Part shown: piece by piece, positions 7,037 to 15,721 of the stretch
How positions within the stretch are numbered: position 1 is the first letter of the stretch
How the letters are laid out: every line of letters begins with the position of its first letter
From: Clostridiales bacterium
GTDB lineage: Bacteria > Bacillota > Clostridia > Lachnospirales > Lachnospiraceae
Direction: 5' to 3'
Length of the DNA stretch: 64,000 nucleotides
Assembly (NCBI GenBank): GCA_019420275.1
Contig: JAHZHN010000003.1
Location: 1 to 64,000 of the forward strand
Notes under the pieces: generated by a model
Told to the model about the DNA's origin: nothing
The model's input: only the letters and a program-made list of their open reading frames with translations
Databases searched by the model: none
Translations under genes and position numbers: made by a program

Positions 7037-8426
7037 TACCCTGACAAGAAAAAAAGAAGAATTTGTGCCGGTACATCCCGGAAAAGTAGGAATGTATGTA
7101 TGCGGTCCGACCGTATATAATTATATTCATATTGGAAATGCAAGACCGATGATCATTTTTGATACAGTACGCAGATACTTTGAATATAAAGGATATGATG
7201 TGAACTATGTTTCCAATTTTACCGATGTAGATGACAAGATTATTAAAAAGGCTAATGAAGAAGGCGTATCTGCCATGGAAATTGCAGAGCGTTATATCAA
7301 AGAATGCAAAAAGGACATGGAAGGATTGAATATTAAACCGGCGACTCATCAGCCAAGGGCAACTGAGGAAATTGATGGAATGATTCGTATGATTCAGACG
7401 TTAATCGAAAAAGGGCATGCGTATGAAGTCAACGGAACGGTTTATTTTAAAACCCGTTCTTTTAAAGATTATGGAAAATTATCTAAGAAAAATATTGATG
7501 ATCTGGAAGCTGGACACCGTGAGATCAAAGTTACAGGAGAAGAGGGAAAGAAAGATCCGCTGGATTTTGTTTTATGGAAACCAAAGAAGGAAGGAGAAAT
7601 TGCCTGGAATTCCCCATGGGGAGAAGGACGTCCAGGATGGCATATTGAATGCTCTGAAATGTCTAAAAAATATATTGGCGATACGATAGATATTCATGCA
7701 GGAGGAGAAGATTTGATTTTCCCTCATCATGAAAATGAGATTGCCCAAAGTGAGGCATGCAATGATGAAACTTTTGCAAATTACTGGATGCATAATGGAT
7801 TTTTGAATATTGATAATAAAAAAATGTCTAAATCCGCAGGAAATTTCTTTACAGTCCGGGAAATCAGCGAAAAGTATCCGCTGCAGGTTATCCGTTTCTT
7901 TATGCTGAGTGCTCACTACCGTACACCTCTTAATTTCAGTGATACATTGGTAGAAAGTGCAAAAACCGGTCTGGAACGAATTCTGACAGCAGTAGATCTG
8001 TGCCGTGAAATGTCACAAAAAGATACAGGAAAAGAAATTTCAGAAAAAGAAAAGGAACATTTAGAAGAAATAAATCGGCTGGTAAAAAAATTTGAAAATG
8101 CTATGGAAGATGACTTTAATACGGCGGATGCGGTTTCTGCTATTTTTGAAATTGTCCGGGTATCCAATTCTACAGTTAAAGAGGCAGGAGCGGCATATGC
8201 AGATGAAGTCTTGAAGGTCTTTGAGACATTATGTGGTGTCCTTGGAATCGAAACAAAACGTGAGGAAGAGATCCTGGATAAGGAAGTTGAAGCGTTGATT
8301 GAAGAAAGAAATCAGGCCAGAAAAGAGAAAAACTATGCTCGTGCGGATGAGATCCGAGATCAGCTGCTGAACAAAGGAATTGTATTAAAAGATACCAGAG
8401 AAGGTGTAAAATGGAGCAGAGCGTAG
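7023..8426 (+). CDS. cysS: cysteinyl-tRNA synthetase
   Basis: Charges tRNA-Cys with cysteine in the cytoplasm. The 467-residue class I synthetase shows the zinc-site cysteine in YVCGPTVYN, the HIGH box as HIGNAR, the GWHIECS and HHENEIAQSEA segments, and the KMSKS motif as KKMSKSAGN. The length is normal. Its start lies inside the end of cysE and its end overlaps mrnC by 16 bases, the common cysE-cysS-mrnC-rlmB order of Firmicutes. Confidence 0.97.
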   Translation: MKIYNTLTRKKEEFVPVHPGKVGMYVCGPTVYNYIHIGNARPMIIFDTVRRYFEYKGYDVNYVSNFTDVDDKIIKKANEEGVSAMEIAERYIKECKKDMEGLNIKPATHQPRATEEIDGMIRMIQTLIEKGHAYEVNGTVYFKTRSFKDYGKLSKKNIDDLEAGHREIKVTGEEGKKDPLDFVLWKPKKEGEIAWNSPWGEGRPGWHIECSEMSKKYIGDTIDIHAGGEDLIFPHHENEIAQSEACNDETFANYWMHNGFLNIDNKKMSKSAGNFFTVREISEKYPLQVIRFFMLSAHYRTPLNFSDTLVESAKTGLERILTAVDLCREMSQKDTGKEISEKEKEHLEEINRLVKKFENAMEDDFNTADAVSAIFEIVRVSNSTVKEAGAAYADEVLKVFETLCGVLGIETKREEEILDKEVEALIEERNQARKEKNYARADEIRDQLLNKGIVLKDTREGVKWSRA

Positions 8427-8848
8427 TACAATATATAAAAAAGGAACTTAATTTACATGGGCTGGATCCGAAATCATATTCGCCTTTAGGGCTTGCTTAT
8501 GTTGGAGATGCAGTTTACGAAATGATTGTACGCACAATTGTTTTATCGGAAGGCAACATGAGCGTAAATAAATATCATAAAAAGTCAAGCAGTATGGTAA
8601 AAGCGTCTGCGCAGGCGGAAGTTTTCGAAAAGATAGAGCCGATGCTGACAGAGACAGAAATGGCTGTTTATAAACGAGGAAGAAATGCCAAGTCCGCAAC
8701 CGTTGCAAAACATGCTTCGGTCATTGATTATCGAAAAGCAACAGGGGTGGAAGCCTTGATTGGCTATTTATATTTAAATGGAGAAATGGAAAGAGCCGTC
8801 CGTTTGATCGGAACGGGTCTTGGAGCAGGAGAAGAGGATGAAGCATAG
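8411..8848 (+). CDS. mrnC: mini-ribonuclease 3 (23S rRNA maturation)
   Basis: An RNase III-like catalytic domain without a dsRNA-binding domain, which trims 23S rRNA precursor ends. The 145-residue protein has the signature SPLGLAYVGDAVYEMIVR with the catalytic acidic residues, and EALIGYLYLNG near the end. Size and position right after cysS match Bacillus MrnC. It overlaps both neighbours. Confidence 0.93.
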   Translation: MEQSVVQYIKKELNLHGLDPKSYSPLGLAYVGDAVYEMIVRTIVLSEGNMSVNKYHKKSSSMVKASAQAEVFEKIEPMLTETEMAVYKRGRNAKSATVAKHASVIDYRKATGVEALIGYLYLNGEMERAVRLIGTGLGAGEEDEA

Positions 8849-9578
8849 AGAAGATTTAATAGCAGGGCGGAACGCAGTGATAGAAGCGCTCCGGGCAAAA
8901 AAACCAATCGATAAGATTTTTATTTTAGACGGATGTAAGGATGGCCCGATTCGCACAATCATAAGAGAAGCAAAAAAAACGGATGCGATTTTAAAATTCG
9001 TCGACAAAGAACGGCTAAATCAGCTGACTCATGAACAGCATCAGGGAGTCGTTGCTATGGCAGCGGCATATGAATACGCGGATATCCAGGATATGTTTGA
9101 CAAAGCAGAAAAAAGAGGAGAATCTCCATTTTTTATTTTGCTGGACGGCATTGAAGATCCGCATAATTTGGGAGCAATCATCCGAACAGCGAATCTGGCA
9201 GGAGCACATGGAGTCATTATTCCGAAAAACCGTGCAGTAGGACTGACTCCTACAGTGGCCAAGACTTCTGCAGGAGCAATTCATTATACACCGGTTGCGA
9301 AGGTGACAAATCTTGCAAGAACGATGGAAGAGCTGAAGGAAAAAGGCATGTGGTTTGTCTGTGCAGATATGGACGGAGAAGTGATGTATGATCAGAATTT
9401 GACCGGTTCTATTGGTCTGGTGATAGGAAATGAAGGAACGGGCGTAAGCCGTCTTATAAAAGAACACTGTGATTTTACCGCGTCAATTCCTATGAAAGGG
9501 GATATCGATTCGCTGAATGCTTCAGTTGCAGCAGGAGTCCTTGCATTTGAGATTGTAAGGCAGCGGATGAAAAAATAA
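8838..9578 (+). CDS. rlmB: 23S rRNA 2'-O-methyltransferase RlmB-type (SpoU family)
   Basis: Predicted to methylate the ribose of a guanosine in 23S rRNA (G2251 in E. coli). Starting at ATG 8838 the protein has 246 residues; an upstream in-frame TTG at 8820 lacks a better ribosome site. The N-terminal substrate-binding domain is followed by the SPOUT knot with DPHNLGAIIRTA, GLVIGNEGTGVS and IPMKGDIDSLNASVAAG, the three SpoU motifs. It overlaps the end of mrnC by 11 bases. Related TrmH/RlmB enzymes are similar, so the exact target is inferred from gene order. Confidence 0.92.
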   Translation: MKHREDLIAGRNAVIEALRAKKPIDKIFILDGCKDGPIRTIIREAKKTDAILKFVDKERLNQLTHEQHQGVVAMAAAYEYADIQDMFDKAEKRGESPFFILLDGIEDPHNLGAIIRTANLAGAHGVIIPKNRAVGLTPTVAKTSAGAIHYTPVAKVTNLARTMEELKEKGMWFVCADMDGEVMYDQNLTGSIGLVIGNEGTGVSRLIKEHCDFTASIPMKGDIDSLNASVAAGVLAFEIVRQRMKK

Positions 9579-9584
9579 ATAGAT

Positions 9585-10181
9585 ATGAACAGAAAAAAAG
9601 AATGCTCTGATTGTTGTCTTTTGCGCCGGATCAGGAAGGGAGACAATGAGGCAATGGAGGAACTTCTGGAGAAGTATCGGGGGCTGGTACGCACAGAAGC
9701 CAGAAAATTTTTTCTGGCCGGCGGTGATGAGGAAGATTTGATTCAGGAAGGCATGATAGGTCTTTTTAAAGCGATACAAAGCTATCGGGAGGAAGAAGAT
9801 GCTGCTTTCTCAACCTTTGCGGTACTGTGTGTTCAGCGTCAGATTTATACGACGGTAACAGCTTCCAATCGAAAAAAACATAGTCCTTTGAATCACTATA
9901 TTTCCATTTTTGGGGAAACGGGAGACAGGGAGGCAGAAAATTTAAATAATGTTCTTGGAGATCCGGTAGAAAATCCGGAAGAATTGATGCTTCAAAAGGA
10001 AGCAATCCAGGATTACTACAGAGAAATGGATCAGAAACTGAGCAGATTTGAAAAGCAGGTTATGGAACAATATCTGAAAGGAGATAATTATACAGAAATT
10101 GCAAAGAAACTCGGAAAGACGAATAAGTCGATCGACAATGCGATTCAGAGAATCCGGAGAAAACTAAGCCAGGATTCCTGA
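9585..10181 (+). CDS. sigH: RNA polymerase sigma factor, SigH-like
   Basis: A 198-residue sigma-70 family factor. Region 2 is seen in GGDEEDLIQEGMIGLFKAI and region 4 in the helix-turn-helix YTEIAKKLGKTNKSIDNAIQ. Its location after cysS-mrnC-rlmB matches sigH (spo0H) of Bacillus and Clostridia, which drives transition-phase and early sporulation genes. SigH-type function is inferred from family and gene order. The stop codon shares a base with an ATG at 10181. Confidence 0.88.
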   Translation: MNRKKECSDCCLLRRIRKGDNEAMEELLEKYRGLVRTEARKFFLAGGDEEDLIQEGMIGLFKAIQSYREEEDAAFSTFAVLCVQRQIYTTVTASNRKKHSPLNHYISIFGETGDREAENLNNVLGDPVENPEELMLQKEAIQDYYREMDQKLSRFEKQVMEQYLKGDNYTEIAKKLGKTNKSIDNAIQRIRRKLSQDS

Positions 10182-10201
10182 TGAAAGAAAGGCGGGATCG
10201 T

Positions 10202-10867
10202 ATGGGAAATATTTATGTTATATCTGACCTGCATGGTCAGGGGAAGGCTTTTTTTCGAATGCTGAAAAAGATAAAGTTTTCGGAAGCGGATATTATGTAC
10301 ATTTTAGGGGATGTGATTGACCGCGGGCCGGATGGCATTTCACTGCTTGAATATATCCGCAGGCAGCCTAACATGAAAATGATTTTGGGAAATCATGAGG
10401 ATATGATGCTGAAATCAACCAGACATCCTGCGGAAGAAATGTGGATTGGCACATGGATGTTTAACGGAGGAGGAACAACACTTAACAGCCTTCGAAGTCT
10501 TTCTAAGGAAAACCGCCGGGCATGCCTTGATTATGTCCGGAATCTGCCTTTATATCGTGTGATTTCTGTAGGAAATGTGAATTATTTGCTGATTCATGCA
10601 GGACTTTCCATGAAGGAGGGGAACCTGGAAGAAGCGTGCAAAGATATTGATGAAGAAGAAGCACTTTGGATTCGGTCAGAGTTTTTTAATTCACCGGTAA
10701 TTCCGCCGTATTATATTATTTTTGGGCATACTCCGACTGGAGCGATGCTTCGGTATGCGGATAGACTTCCGGCGGATCAGAGAGAGCGGTGCGGAAAATT
10801 TCAGATGGCCTTTTGGAATGAGAGGATTGGAAGTGGCTGTGGAGCAGTTTATGGGAAGAATCTCTGA
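10202..10867 (+). CDS. PPP-family metallophosphoesterase / protein phosphatase
   Basis: A 221-residue calcineurin-like phosphatase with the metal-binding motifs in order: SDLHG, GDVIDRG, GNHED, a later HAG and GHTPTG. This resembles bacterial Ser/Thr phosphatases and ApaH/PrpE-type enzymes; the substrate is not evident. An ATG at 10181 overlaps the sigH stop, but ATG 10202 has the better spaced site (AAAGGCGGGA) and lies just before the conserved NIYVISDLHG start. It is the last gene of the cysE-to-sigH run. Confidence 0.85.
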   Translation: MGNIYVISDLHGQGKAFFRMLKKIKFSEADIMYILGDVIDRGPDGISLLEYIRRQPNMKMILGNHEDMMLKSTRHPAEEMWIGTWMFNGGGTTLNSLRSLSKENRRACLDYVRNLPLYRVISVGNVNYLLIHAGLSMKEGNLEEACKDIDEEEALWIRSEFFNSPVIPPYYIIFGHTPTGAMLRYADRLPADQRERCGKFQMAFWNERIGSGCGAVYGKNL

Positions 10868-10988
10868 GGGCGGAGGCTGAATGATTTTAAAGAATTTTAT
10901 GTAAAAGTCTGAGTGTTTCATGAGACAAGAAAGACAATACCGAAGTTATCCTTGAATTTAGAGAAATTTTGAATGTTTTTATAAAACA

Positions 10989-11030
10989 AAAAACCGTAAA
11001 ATCATCTTTGCTGATGAATTTACGGTTTTT
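10989..11030. terminator. bidirectional terminator
   Basis: A 12-bp outer stem (10989-11000 with 11019-11030) with an inner 5-bp stem. A-rich on one side, T-rich on the other, it sits between the phosphatase gene and the minus-strand tRNA-Thr and can end both transcripts. The region 10868-10988 holds nothing else recognisable. Confidence 0.85.
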
Positions 11031-11038
11031 TATCTATA

Positions 11039-11111
11039 AGCTGCTGACGGGAGTTGAACCCGTGACCTCCTCACTACCAATGAGGTGCGCTACCTCCTGT
11101 GCCACAGCAGC
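11039..11111 (-). tRNA. tRNA-Thr(GGU)
   Basis: Read on the minus strand this is a complete cloverleaf: acceptor GCTGCTG/CAGCAGC, anticodon stem CCTCA/TGAGG around loop TTGGTAG with anticodon GGT, and a T arm with GTTCAACTC. The discriminator base is T. CCA is not encoded. A terminator lies directly downstream on its strand. Confidence 0.95.
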
Positions 11112-11209
11112 AAGACCGTTATTTACTTTACCATGAGAAGTTATGGATGTCAACTGTTTTTTACGAAAATATAGGATATTTTAAAGCTTCATTTTCTGTG
11201 GAAGATTCC

Positions 11210-11239
11210 TTGACACTCTATATGGCAGAGTGTTATAAT
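11210..11239 (+). promoter_or_regulatory. ABC importer promoter with operator-like repeat in the spacer
   Basis: TTGACA (11210-11215), 18-base spacer, perfect TATAAT (11234-11239). Between the boxes lies an inverted repeat ACACTCT (11213-11219) / AGAGTGT (11227-11233) with a seven-base centre. A repressor bound here would block polymerase. The regulator is unknown. Confidence 0.75.
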
Positions 11240-11288
11240 TTAGCACATAAAAGCGTTGAAGTATTAACGTGTAAGAGGAGGAAAAGTT

Positions 11289-12293
11289 ATGAGGTTTAAA
11301 AAGATAGCGGCGATTGGATTAGCTGCTGCAATGGCTATGTCTGCACTGACAGGATGTTCTGGAGGAGACGACAGTGCGGATGGAAAAAAGAAGATTGGAG
11401 TAGTCCAGCTGGTTGAGCATGATGCGCTGGATTCTGCTTATAAAGGATTTAAAGAAGGACTGGAAGAAGCGGGATACAAAGATGGGGATAATATAGAAAT
11501 CGAATATAAAAATGCTCAGAATGAACAGTCAAACTGCCAGACGATTGCGCAGCAGTTTGTGACGGATAAATGTGATCTGGTGCTTGCGATTGCAACGCCG
11601 GCGGCACAGGCGATGGCCAATGAGTCAAAGGATATTCCAATTCTTGTTACTGCGGTAACAGATCCGGCAGATGCAAAGCTGGTAAAATCCAACGAAAAGC
11701 CGGGAACCAATGTATCAGGAACTTCTGATTTAACCCCGGTGGAGAAACAGATGGATTTATTGAAAGAACTGGTTCCGGATGCGAAGAAGGTTGCTATGCT
11801 GTACTGCTCCGCAGAGGCTAATTCAAAATTCCAGGTAAATCTGGCTAAAAAAGCAGCAGAGAAACTTGGACTTGATACAGTAGATGCAACTGTTTCTGAG
11901 TCAAGCGAGATCCGTCAGGTAGTAGAATCTCTGAAAGGAAAAGTAGATGCAATCTATTCTCCGACAGATAATATGATTGCAGCTGGAATCAATACAGTAT
12001 CTATGGTAGCTAACGAGGCGAAACTTCCATTGATCGTAGGGGAAGAAGGAATGTGTCAGGGCGGCGGTCTTGCCACTTATGGAATTAATTACTATGAGTT
12101 AGGAAAACAGACAGCGGCACAGGCAGTGAAGATCCTTAAAGGAGAAGCGGAGCCGAAAGATATGCCGATCGAATATCAGGAAAATGCGGATCTTATCATT
12201 AATGAGGATACGGCAAAAGAACTGGGAATTACAATTCCAGACAATCTTAAAAAAGAAGCTAAGATGGTAACGACCCAGAAGACAGCAGAATAA
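11289..12293 (+). CDS. ABC importer substrate-binding lipoprotein (TrpX-like family)
   Basis: A 334-residue lipoprotein: signal peptide with lipobox LTGC (Cys23), then a two-lobed periplasmic-binding fold starting KKIGVVQLVEHDALDSAYKGF. It belongs to the family with streptococcal TrpX (PF04392 type, by recognition). It is followed by its permease and ATPase. The ligand is not shown by sequence. Family members include tryptophan and other amino acid or small-molecule importers, and the cotranscribed sulfhydrylase gene downstream could hint at a sulfur compound, which is only inference. Confidence 0.87.
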   Translation: MRFKKIAAIGLAAAMAMSALTGCSGGDDSADGKKKIGVVQLVEHDALDSAYKGFKEGLEEAGYKDGDNIEIEYKNAQNEQSNCQTIAQQFVTDKCDLVLAIATPAAQAMANESKDIPILVTAVTDPADAKLVKSNEKPGTNVSGTSDLTPVEKQMDLLKELVPDAKKVAMLYCSAEANSKFQVNLAKKAAEKLGLDTVDATVSESSEIRQVVESLKGKVDAIYSPTDNMIAAGINTVSMVANEAKLPLIVGEEGMCQGGGLATYGINYYELGKQTAAQAVKILKGEAEPKDMPIEYQENADLIINEDTAKELGITIPDNLKKEAKMVTTQKTAE

Positions 12294-12322
12294 GCAGTAT
12301 AAAATATAAATGAATGATGAAG

Positions 12323-12355
12323 AAAGTGTCTTCTTATTTGTTAAGAAGACACTTT
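12323..12355 (+). terminator. intra-operon hairpin (partial terminator)
   Basis: A perfect 14-bp stem (12323-12336 with 12342-12355) in the 89-base gap between the binding-protein and permease genes, followed by only a weak T tract. It probably lowers read-through or protects the upstream message so the binding protein is made in excess. Confidence 0.65.
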
Positions 12356-12382
12356 TATGTTAGTTAAAAATGAGGTGGAAAT

Positions 12383-13276
12383 ATGACTTTGATAACAAAT
12401 CTTTACAGCGCGCTTGCCCAGGGAACGCTGTGGGGGATTATGGCACTGGGTGTGTATATTACATTCAGAATTCTGGATATTGCGGATCTTTCCTGTGATG
12501 GAACTTTTGCGCTTGGAGGGTGTATCAGTGCAATTTTTATTACAAGAGGAGTAGATCCATTTTTAACGCTGTTAATGGCATTGGCGGCAGGCATGATTGC
12601 TGGAGCTGTGACAGGAATTTTACATACAAGGCTAATGATTCCTGCAATCTTGGCAGGTATTCTTACGATGATCGCTTTATGGTCCGTGAATATAAGGATC
12701 ATGGGCGGACCGAATGTTTCTCTGCTTGGAGAAGATACAGTATTTACCAAAATGATCTATTCTTTAGGACTGGATCAGACTCTGGCCACCTTGGTGGTAG
12801 GCCTGGTGATTGGAATCATTGTGATTGCGGCTTTATATTGGTTTTTTGGAACAGAAATCGGAAGTGCTATCCGGGCGACTGGAAACAATGAATTTATGGT
12901 GAGAGCCTTGGGAGGAAATACAGATACTGCCAAAGTACTGGGACTAGTGATTTCAAATGGACTGATCTCTCTTTCTGGAGCTTTAGTTGCCCAGAATCAG
13001 GGCTATGGAGATATTAAGATGGGAACAGGTTCTATTGTGATCGGCCTGGCATCAATCGTAATCGGCGAAGTGATTTTCGGAAAACGTTTTAATTTCGCAT
13101 ATATTCTTGCGTCTTTGATCGGCGGTTCTATTGTGTACCGTATGATCATATCTTTAGTGCTCCATTTAGGATTAAGCACAGATGATATGAAGTTGTTTAC
13201 GGCAATCATTGTGGCAATTGCACTGGGAATCCCGGCGATTAAGGCAAAATATTCCCAGAGAAGGACACCGGCATAG
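12383..13276 (+). CDS. ABC importer permease
   Basis: A 297-residue integral membrane protein with about eight to nine hydrophobic segments, of the branched-chain-amino-acid type permease superfamily. It begins after a GAGGTGG site. The segment around GTEIGSAIRATGNNEFMVRALGGNTD is the cytoplasmic loop that contacts the ATPase. It works with the lipoprotein and ATPase genes on either side. Confidence 0.9.
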   Translation: MTLITNLYSALAQGTLWGIMALGVYITFRILDIADLSCDGTFALGGCISAIFITRGVDPFLTLLMALAAGMIAGAVTGILHTRLMIPAILAGILTMIALWSVNIRIMGGPNVSLLGEDTVFTKMIYSLGLDQTLATLVVGLVIGIIVIAALYWFFGTEIGSAIRATGNNEFMVRALGGNTDTAKVLGLVISNGLISLSGALVAQNQGYGDIKMGTGSIVIGLASIVIGEVIFGKRFNFAYILASLIGGSIVYRMIISLVLHLGLSTDDMKLFTAIIVAIALGIPAIKAKYSQRRTPA

Positions 13277-13292
13277 AAAGGGGAGTTAGGAA

Positions 13293-14087
13293 ATGTTAGA
13301 AATTAAAAATGTTCATAAAACATTCAATAAAGGAACCATTAATGAAAAAAAGGCCTTAAATGGAGTTGAATTAAAACTGGAGCCTGGGGATTTTGTTACA
13401 GTGATTGGCGGAAATGGAGCAGGAAAATCTACCATGCTCAACATGATTGCCGGAGTTTATCCTATTGATCAGGGAACAATTTTGTTGGATGGAAAGGATA
13501 TTTCAGATTTGCCGGAATATAAAAGAGCATATATGCTGGGACGCGTATTTCAGGATCCTATGATGGGGACTGCGGCTGGTATGGAAATCCAGGAAAATAT
13601 GGCCATGGCATATCGGAGAGGCAAGAGAAGAAGTTTAAGCTGGGGTATTACGAAGAAAGAGAAAAAGCTGTTTAAGGAGAAATTGGCGACTTTGGATTTG
13701 GGATTAGAAGACCGTATGACCTCAAAAGTGGGTCTTCTTTCTGGAGGACAGAGACAGGCACTGACATTGCTGATGGCGACATTAAAAAAGCCGAGTCTTC
13801 TGCTTTTGGATGAGCATACAGCTGCGCTGGATCCCAAAACGGCAAAGAAAGTTTTAGACCTTACAGAAAAGATTGTTGCTAAAGACAACTTGACAACATT
13901 GATGGTAACACATAATATGAAAGATGCAATCAATATCGGAAATCGTCTGATTATGATGAATGAAGGTCGGGTGATCTATGATGTTTCCGGTGAGGAAAAA
14001 AAGAATCTGAAGGTTCCGGATCTTTTGAAGAAATTCGAAGAAGTCAGCGGTGAAGATTTTGCAAACGACAGAATGTTATTATCATAA
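13293..14087 (+). CDS. ABC importer ATP-binding protein
   Basis: A 264-residue nucleotide-binding subunit with Walker A GGNGAGKS, signature LLSGGQRQA, Walker B LLLLDEHTAALD and the switch His in MVTHN. The Asp-Glu-His-Thr after Walker B is typical of this importer branch. It completes the three-gene transporter and is 20 bases upstream of metY, with no terminator between. Confidence 0.93.
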   Translation: MLEIKNVHKTFNKGTINEKKALNGVELKLEPGDFVTVIGGNGAGKSTMLNMIAGVYPIDQGTILLDGKDISDLPEYKRAYMLGRVFQDPMMGTAAGMEIQENMAMAYRRGKRRSLSWGITKKEKKLFKEKLATLDLGLEDRMTSKVGLLSGGQRQALTLLMATLKKPSLLLLDEHTAALDPKTAKKVLDLTEKIVAKDNLTTLMVTHNMKDAINIGNRLIMMNEGRVIYDVSGEEKKNLKVPDLLKKFEEVSGEDFANDRMLLS

Positions 14088-14107
14088 TAAAAGAAAAGAG
14101 GAAAACA

Positions 14108-15388
14108 ATGAGCGACTTTAGAATGGAAACAAAATGTGTTCAGTCAGGATGGACGCCAAAAAAGGGAGAACCAAGAGTTCTGCCTATTTATCAGAGTACT
14201 ACATTTAAGTATGATACCAGCGATCAGATGGGAAGATTGTTTGACCTGGAAGACAGCGGATATTTTTATACGAGACTTCAGAATCCGACCAATGATGCGG
14301 TTGCTGCAAAGATTTGTGATATGGAAGGCGGTGTGGCAGCGATGCTTACATCTTCCGGACAGGCGGCAAATTTCTATGCGATTATGAACATCTGTGAAGC
14401 AGGGGATCATATTGTGTGTTCTTCTGCACTTTATGGCGGAACTTATAACTTATTTGCTCACACTATCCGTAAAATGGGAGTTGAGGCAACCTTTGTAGAA
14501 CCAGATGTAAGTGAAGAAGAATTAAATGCTGCATTTCAGGAGAACACAAAGGCTGTGTTTGGAGAGACAATTTCCAATCCGTCTTTGGATGTATTAGATT
14601 TTGATAAATTTGTTAAGGCAGCGCATGATCATGGAGTTCCGATCATCGTTGACAATACGTTTGCGACACCAATTAACTGCCGTCCGTTTGAGTGGGGGGT
14701 TGATATCGTAACACATTCCACAACGAAATACATGGATGGACATGCCACATGTGTCGGAGGAGCGATTGTAGACAGCGGAAATTTTGACTGGGAAGCACAG
14801 GGAGATAAATTTGCCTGCCTGACACAGCCGGATGAAACATATCATGGCATCATATATACACAAAAATTCGGAAAAGCGGCATATATTACAAAAGCAACTG
14901 CACAGCTGATGCGTGACCTAGGATCTATTCAGTCTCCAGAAAACGCCTTTCTTTTGAACATTGGCCTTGAGACACTTCATCTGCGCATGGCACGCCACTG
15001 TGAAAATGCCCTTAAAGTGGCAAAATTCCTTCAGAATCATGAAAAAGTTGCCTGGGTACATTCTCCGGCTTTAGAGGGAGATAAGAACTATGAATTGGCA
15101 CAGAAATATCTGCCAAACGGAACTTGTGGAGTTATCACATTTGGTTTAAAAGGCGGAAGAGATGCATCCATTAAAATGATGGACAGCCTGAAACTGATTG
15201 CAATTGTAACACACGTAGCTGATGCAAGAAGCTGTGTGCTTCATCCTGCAAGTCATACGCATCGTCAAATGAACGATCAGGAATTAATGGAAGCTGGTGT
15301 TCAGCCTGATCTGATTCGTTTCAGTGTCGGAATCGAAAACGCAGAGGACATTATTGACGATTTGAAGCAGGCTTTGGAAAATGTATAA
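14108..15388 (+). CDS. metY: O-acetylhomoserine sulfhydrylase (PLP enzyme)
   Basis: Makes homocysteine (or methionine) from O-acetylhomoserine and sulfide (or methanethiol). The 426-residue protein is a Cys/Met-metabolism PLP enzyme: N-terminal ETKCVQSGWTP, YTRLQNPT, SSGQAA, the PLP Lys in HSTTKYMDGH, and the late ARSCVLHPASHTHRQ motif. The length and FxxGDKFACL-type insert fit MetY rather than cystathionine synthases. It is transcribed with the preceding ABC importer, suggesting a shared metabolic theme. Confidence 0.92.
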   Translation: MSDFRMETKCVQSGWTPKKGEPRVLPIYQSTTFKYDTSDQMGRLFDLEDSGYFYTRLQNPTNDAVAAKICDMEGGVAAMLTSSGQAANFYAIMNICEAGDHIVCSSALYGGTYNLFAHTIRKMGVEATFVEPDVSEEELNAAFQENTKAVFGETISNPSLDVLDFDKFVKAAHDHGVPIIVDNTFATPINCRPFEWGVDIVTHSTTKYMDGHATCVGGAIVDSGNFDWEAQGDKFACLTQPDETYHGIIYTQKFGKAAYITKATAQLMRDLGSIQSPENAFLLNIGLETLHLRMARHCENALKVAKFLQNHEKVAWVHSPALEGDKNYELAQKYLPNGTCGVITFGLKGGRDASIKMMDSLKLIAIVTHVADARSCVLHPASHTHRQMNDQELMEAGVQPDLIRFSVGIENAEDIIDDLKQALENV

Positions 15389-15415
15389 AAAAATAAATAA
15401 AATGTAAAAAAAAGC

Positions 15416-15443
15416 TTGACTTTTTTCGAAAAATAAGGATAAT
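15416..15443 (+). promoter_or_regulatory. tRNA-Glu promoter
   Basis: TTGACT (15416-15421), 16-base spacer, GATAAT (15438-15443), in the 93-base gap between metY and tRNA-Glu. Confidence 0.6.
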
Positions 15444-15445
15444 AG

Positions 15446-15474
15446 ATAGAGGTGGTTGAAACAGCCGCCTCTAT
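15446..15474 (+). other. 12-bp hairpin in the tRNA-Glu leader
   Basis: ATAGAGGTGGTT (15446-15457) pairs with AGCCGCCTCTAT (15463-15474) with two G-U pairs and loop GAAAC. It ends seven bases before the mature tRNA 5' end and lacks a T run, so it is not a terminator. It may guide 5' processing of the tRNA precursor. Confidence 0.5.
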
Positions 15475-15481
15475 CAGGTAT

Positions 15482-15553
15482 GGCTCCATGGTCAAGCGGT
15501 TAAGACGCGACCCTCTCAAGGTCGAATCACGGGTTCGATTCCCGTTGGAGTCA
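15482..15553 (+). tRNA. tRNA-Glu(CUC)
   Basis: A full cloverleaf: acceptor GGCTCCA/TGGAGTC with one G-U pair, D arm with GTCAAGCGGTTAAGAC, anticodon stem CGACC/GGTCG around CTCTCAA with anticodon CTC, T arm GGGTTCGATTCCC. Discriminator A, no encoded CCA. Confidence 0.95.
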
Positions 15554-15557
15554 TGAT

Positions 15558-15596
15558 TCCCAGGTATTGTATTTATACAGTTCCTGGGATTTTTTG
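15558..15596 (+). terminator. terminator of tRNA-Glu
   Basis: TCCCAGG (15558-15564) pairs with CCTGGGA (15583-15589), followed by T6 at 15590-15595. Confidence 0.85.
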
Positions 15597-15721
15597 TTTT
15601 TAGAGAAAGTTTTATATTAAAGTTGCAGAAGATTTTACTTCCGAAATCATTTTTAAACTTGTATAATATGAGTGGACAGGAATGAAGACATAGAATTTGA
15701 TTTAGAAAGGACAGAAAATAA

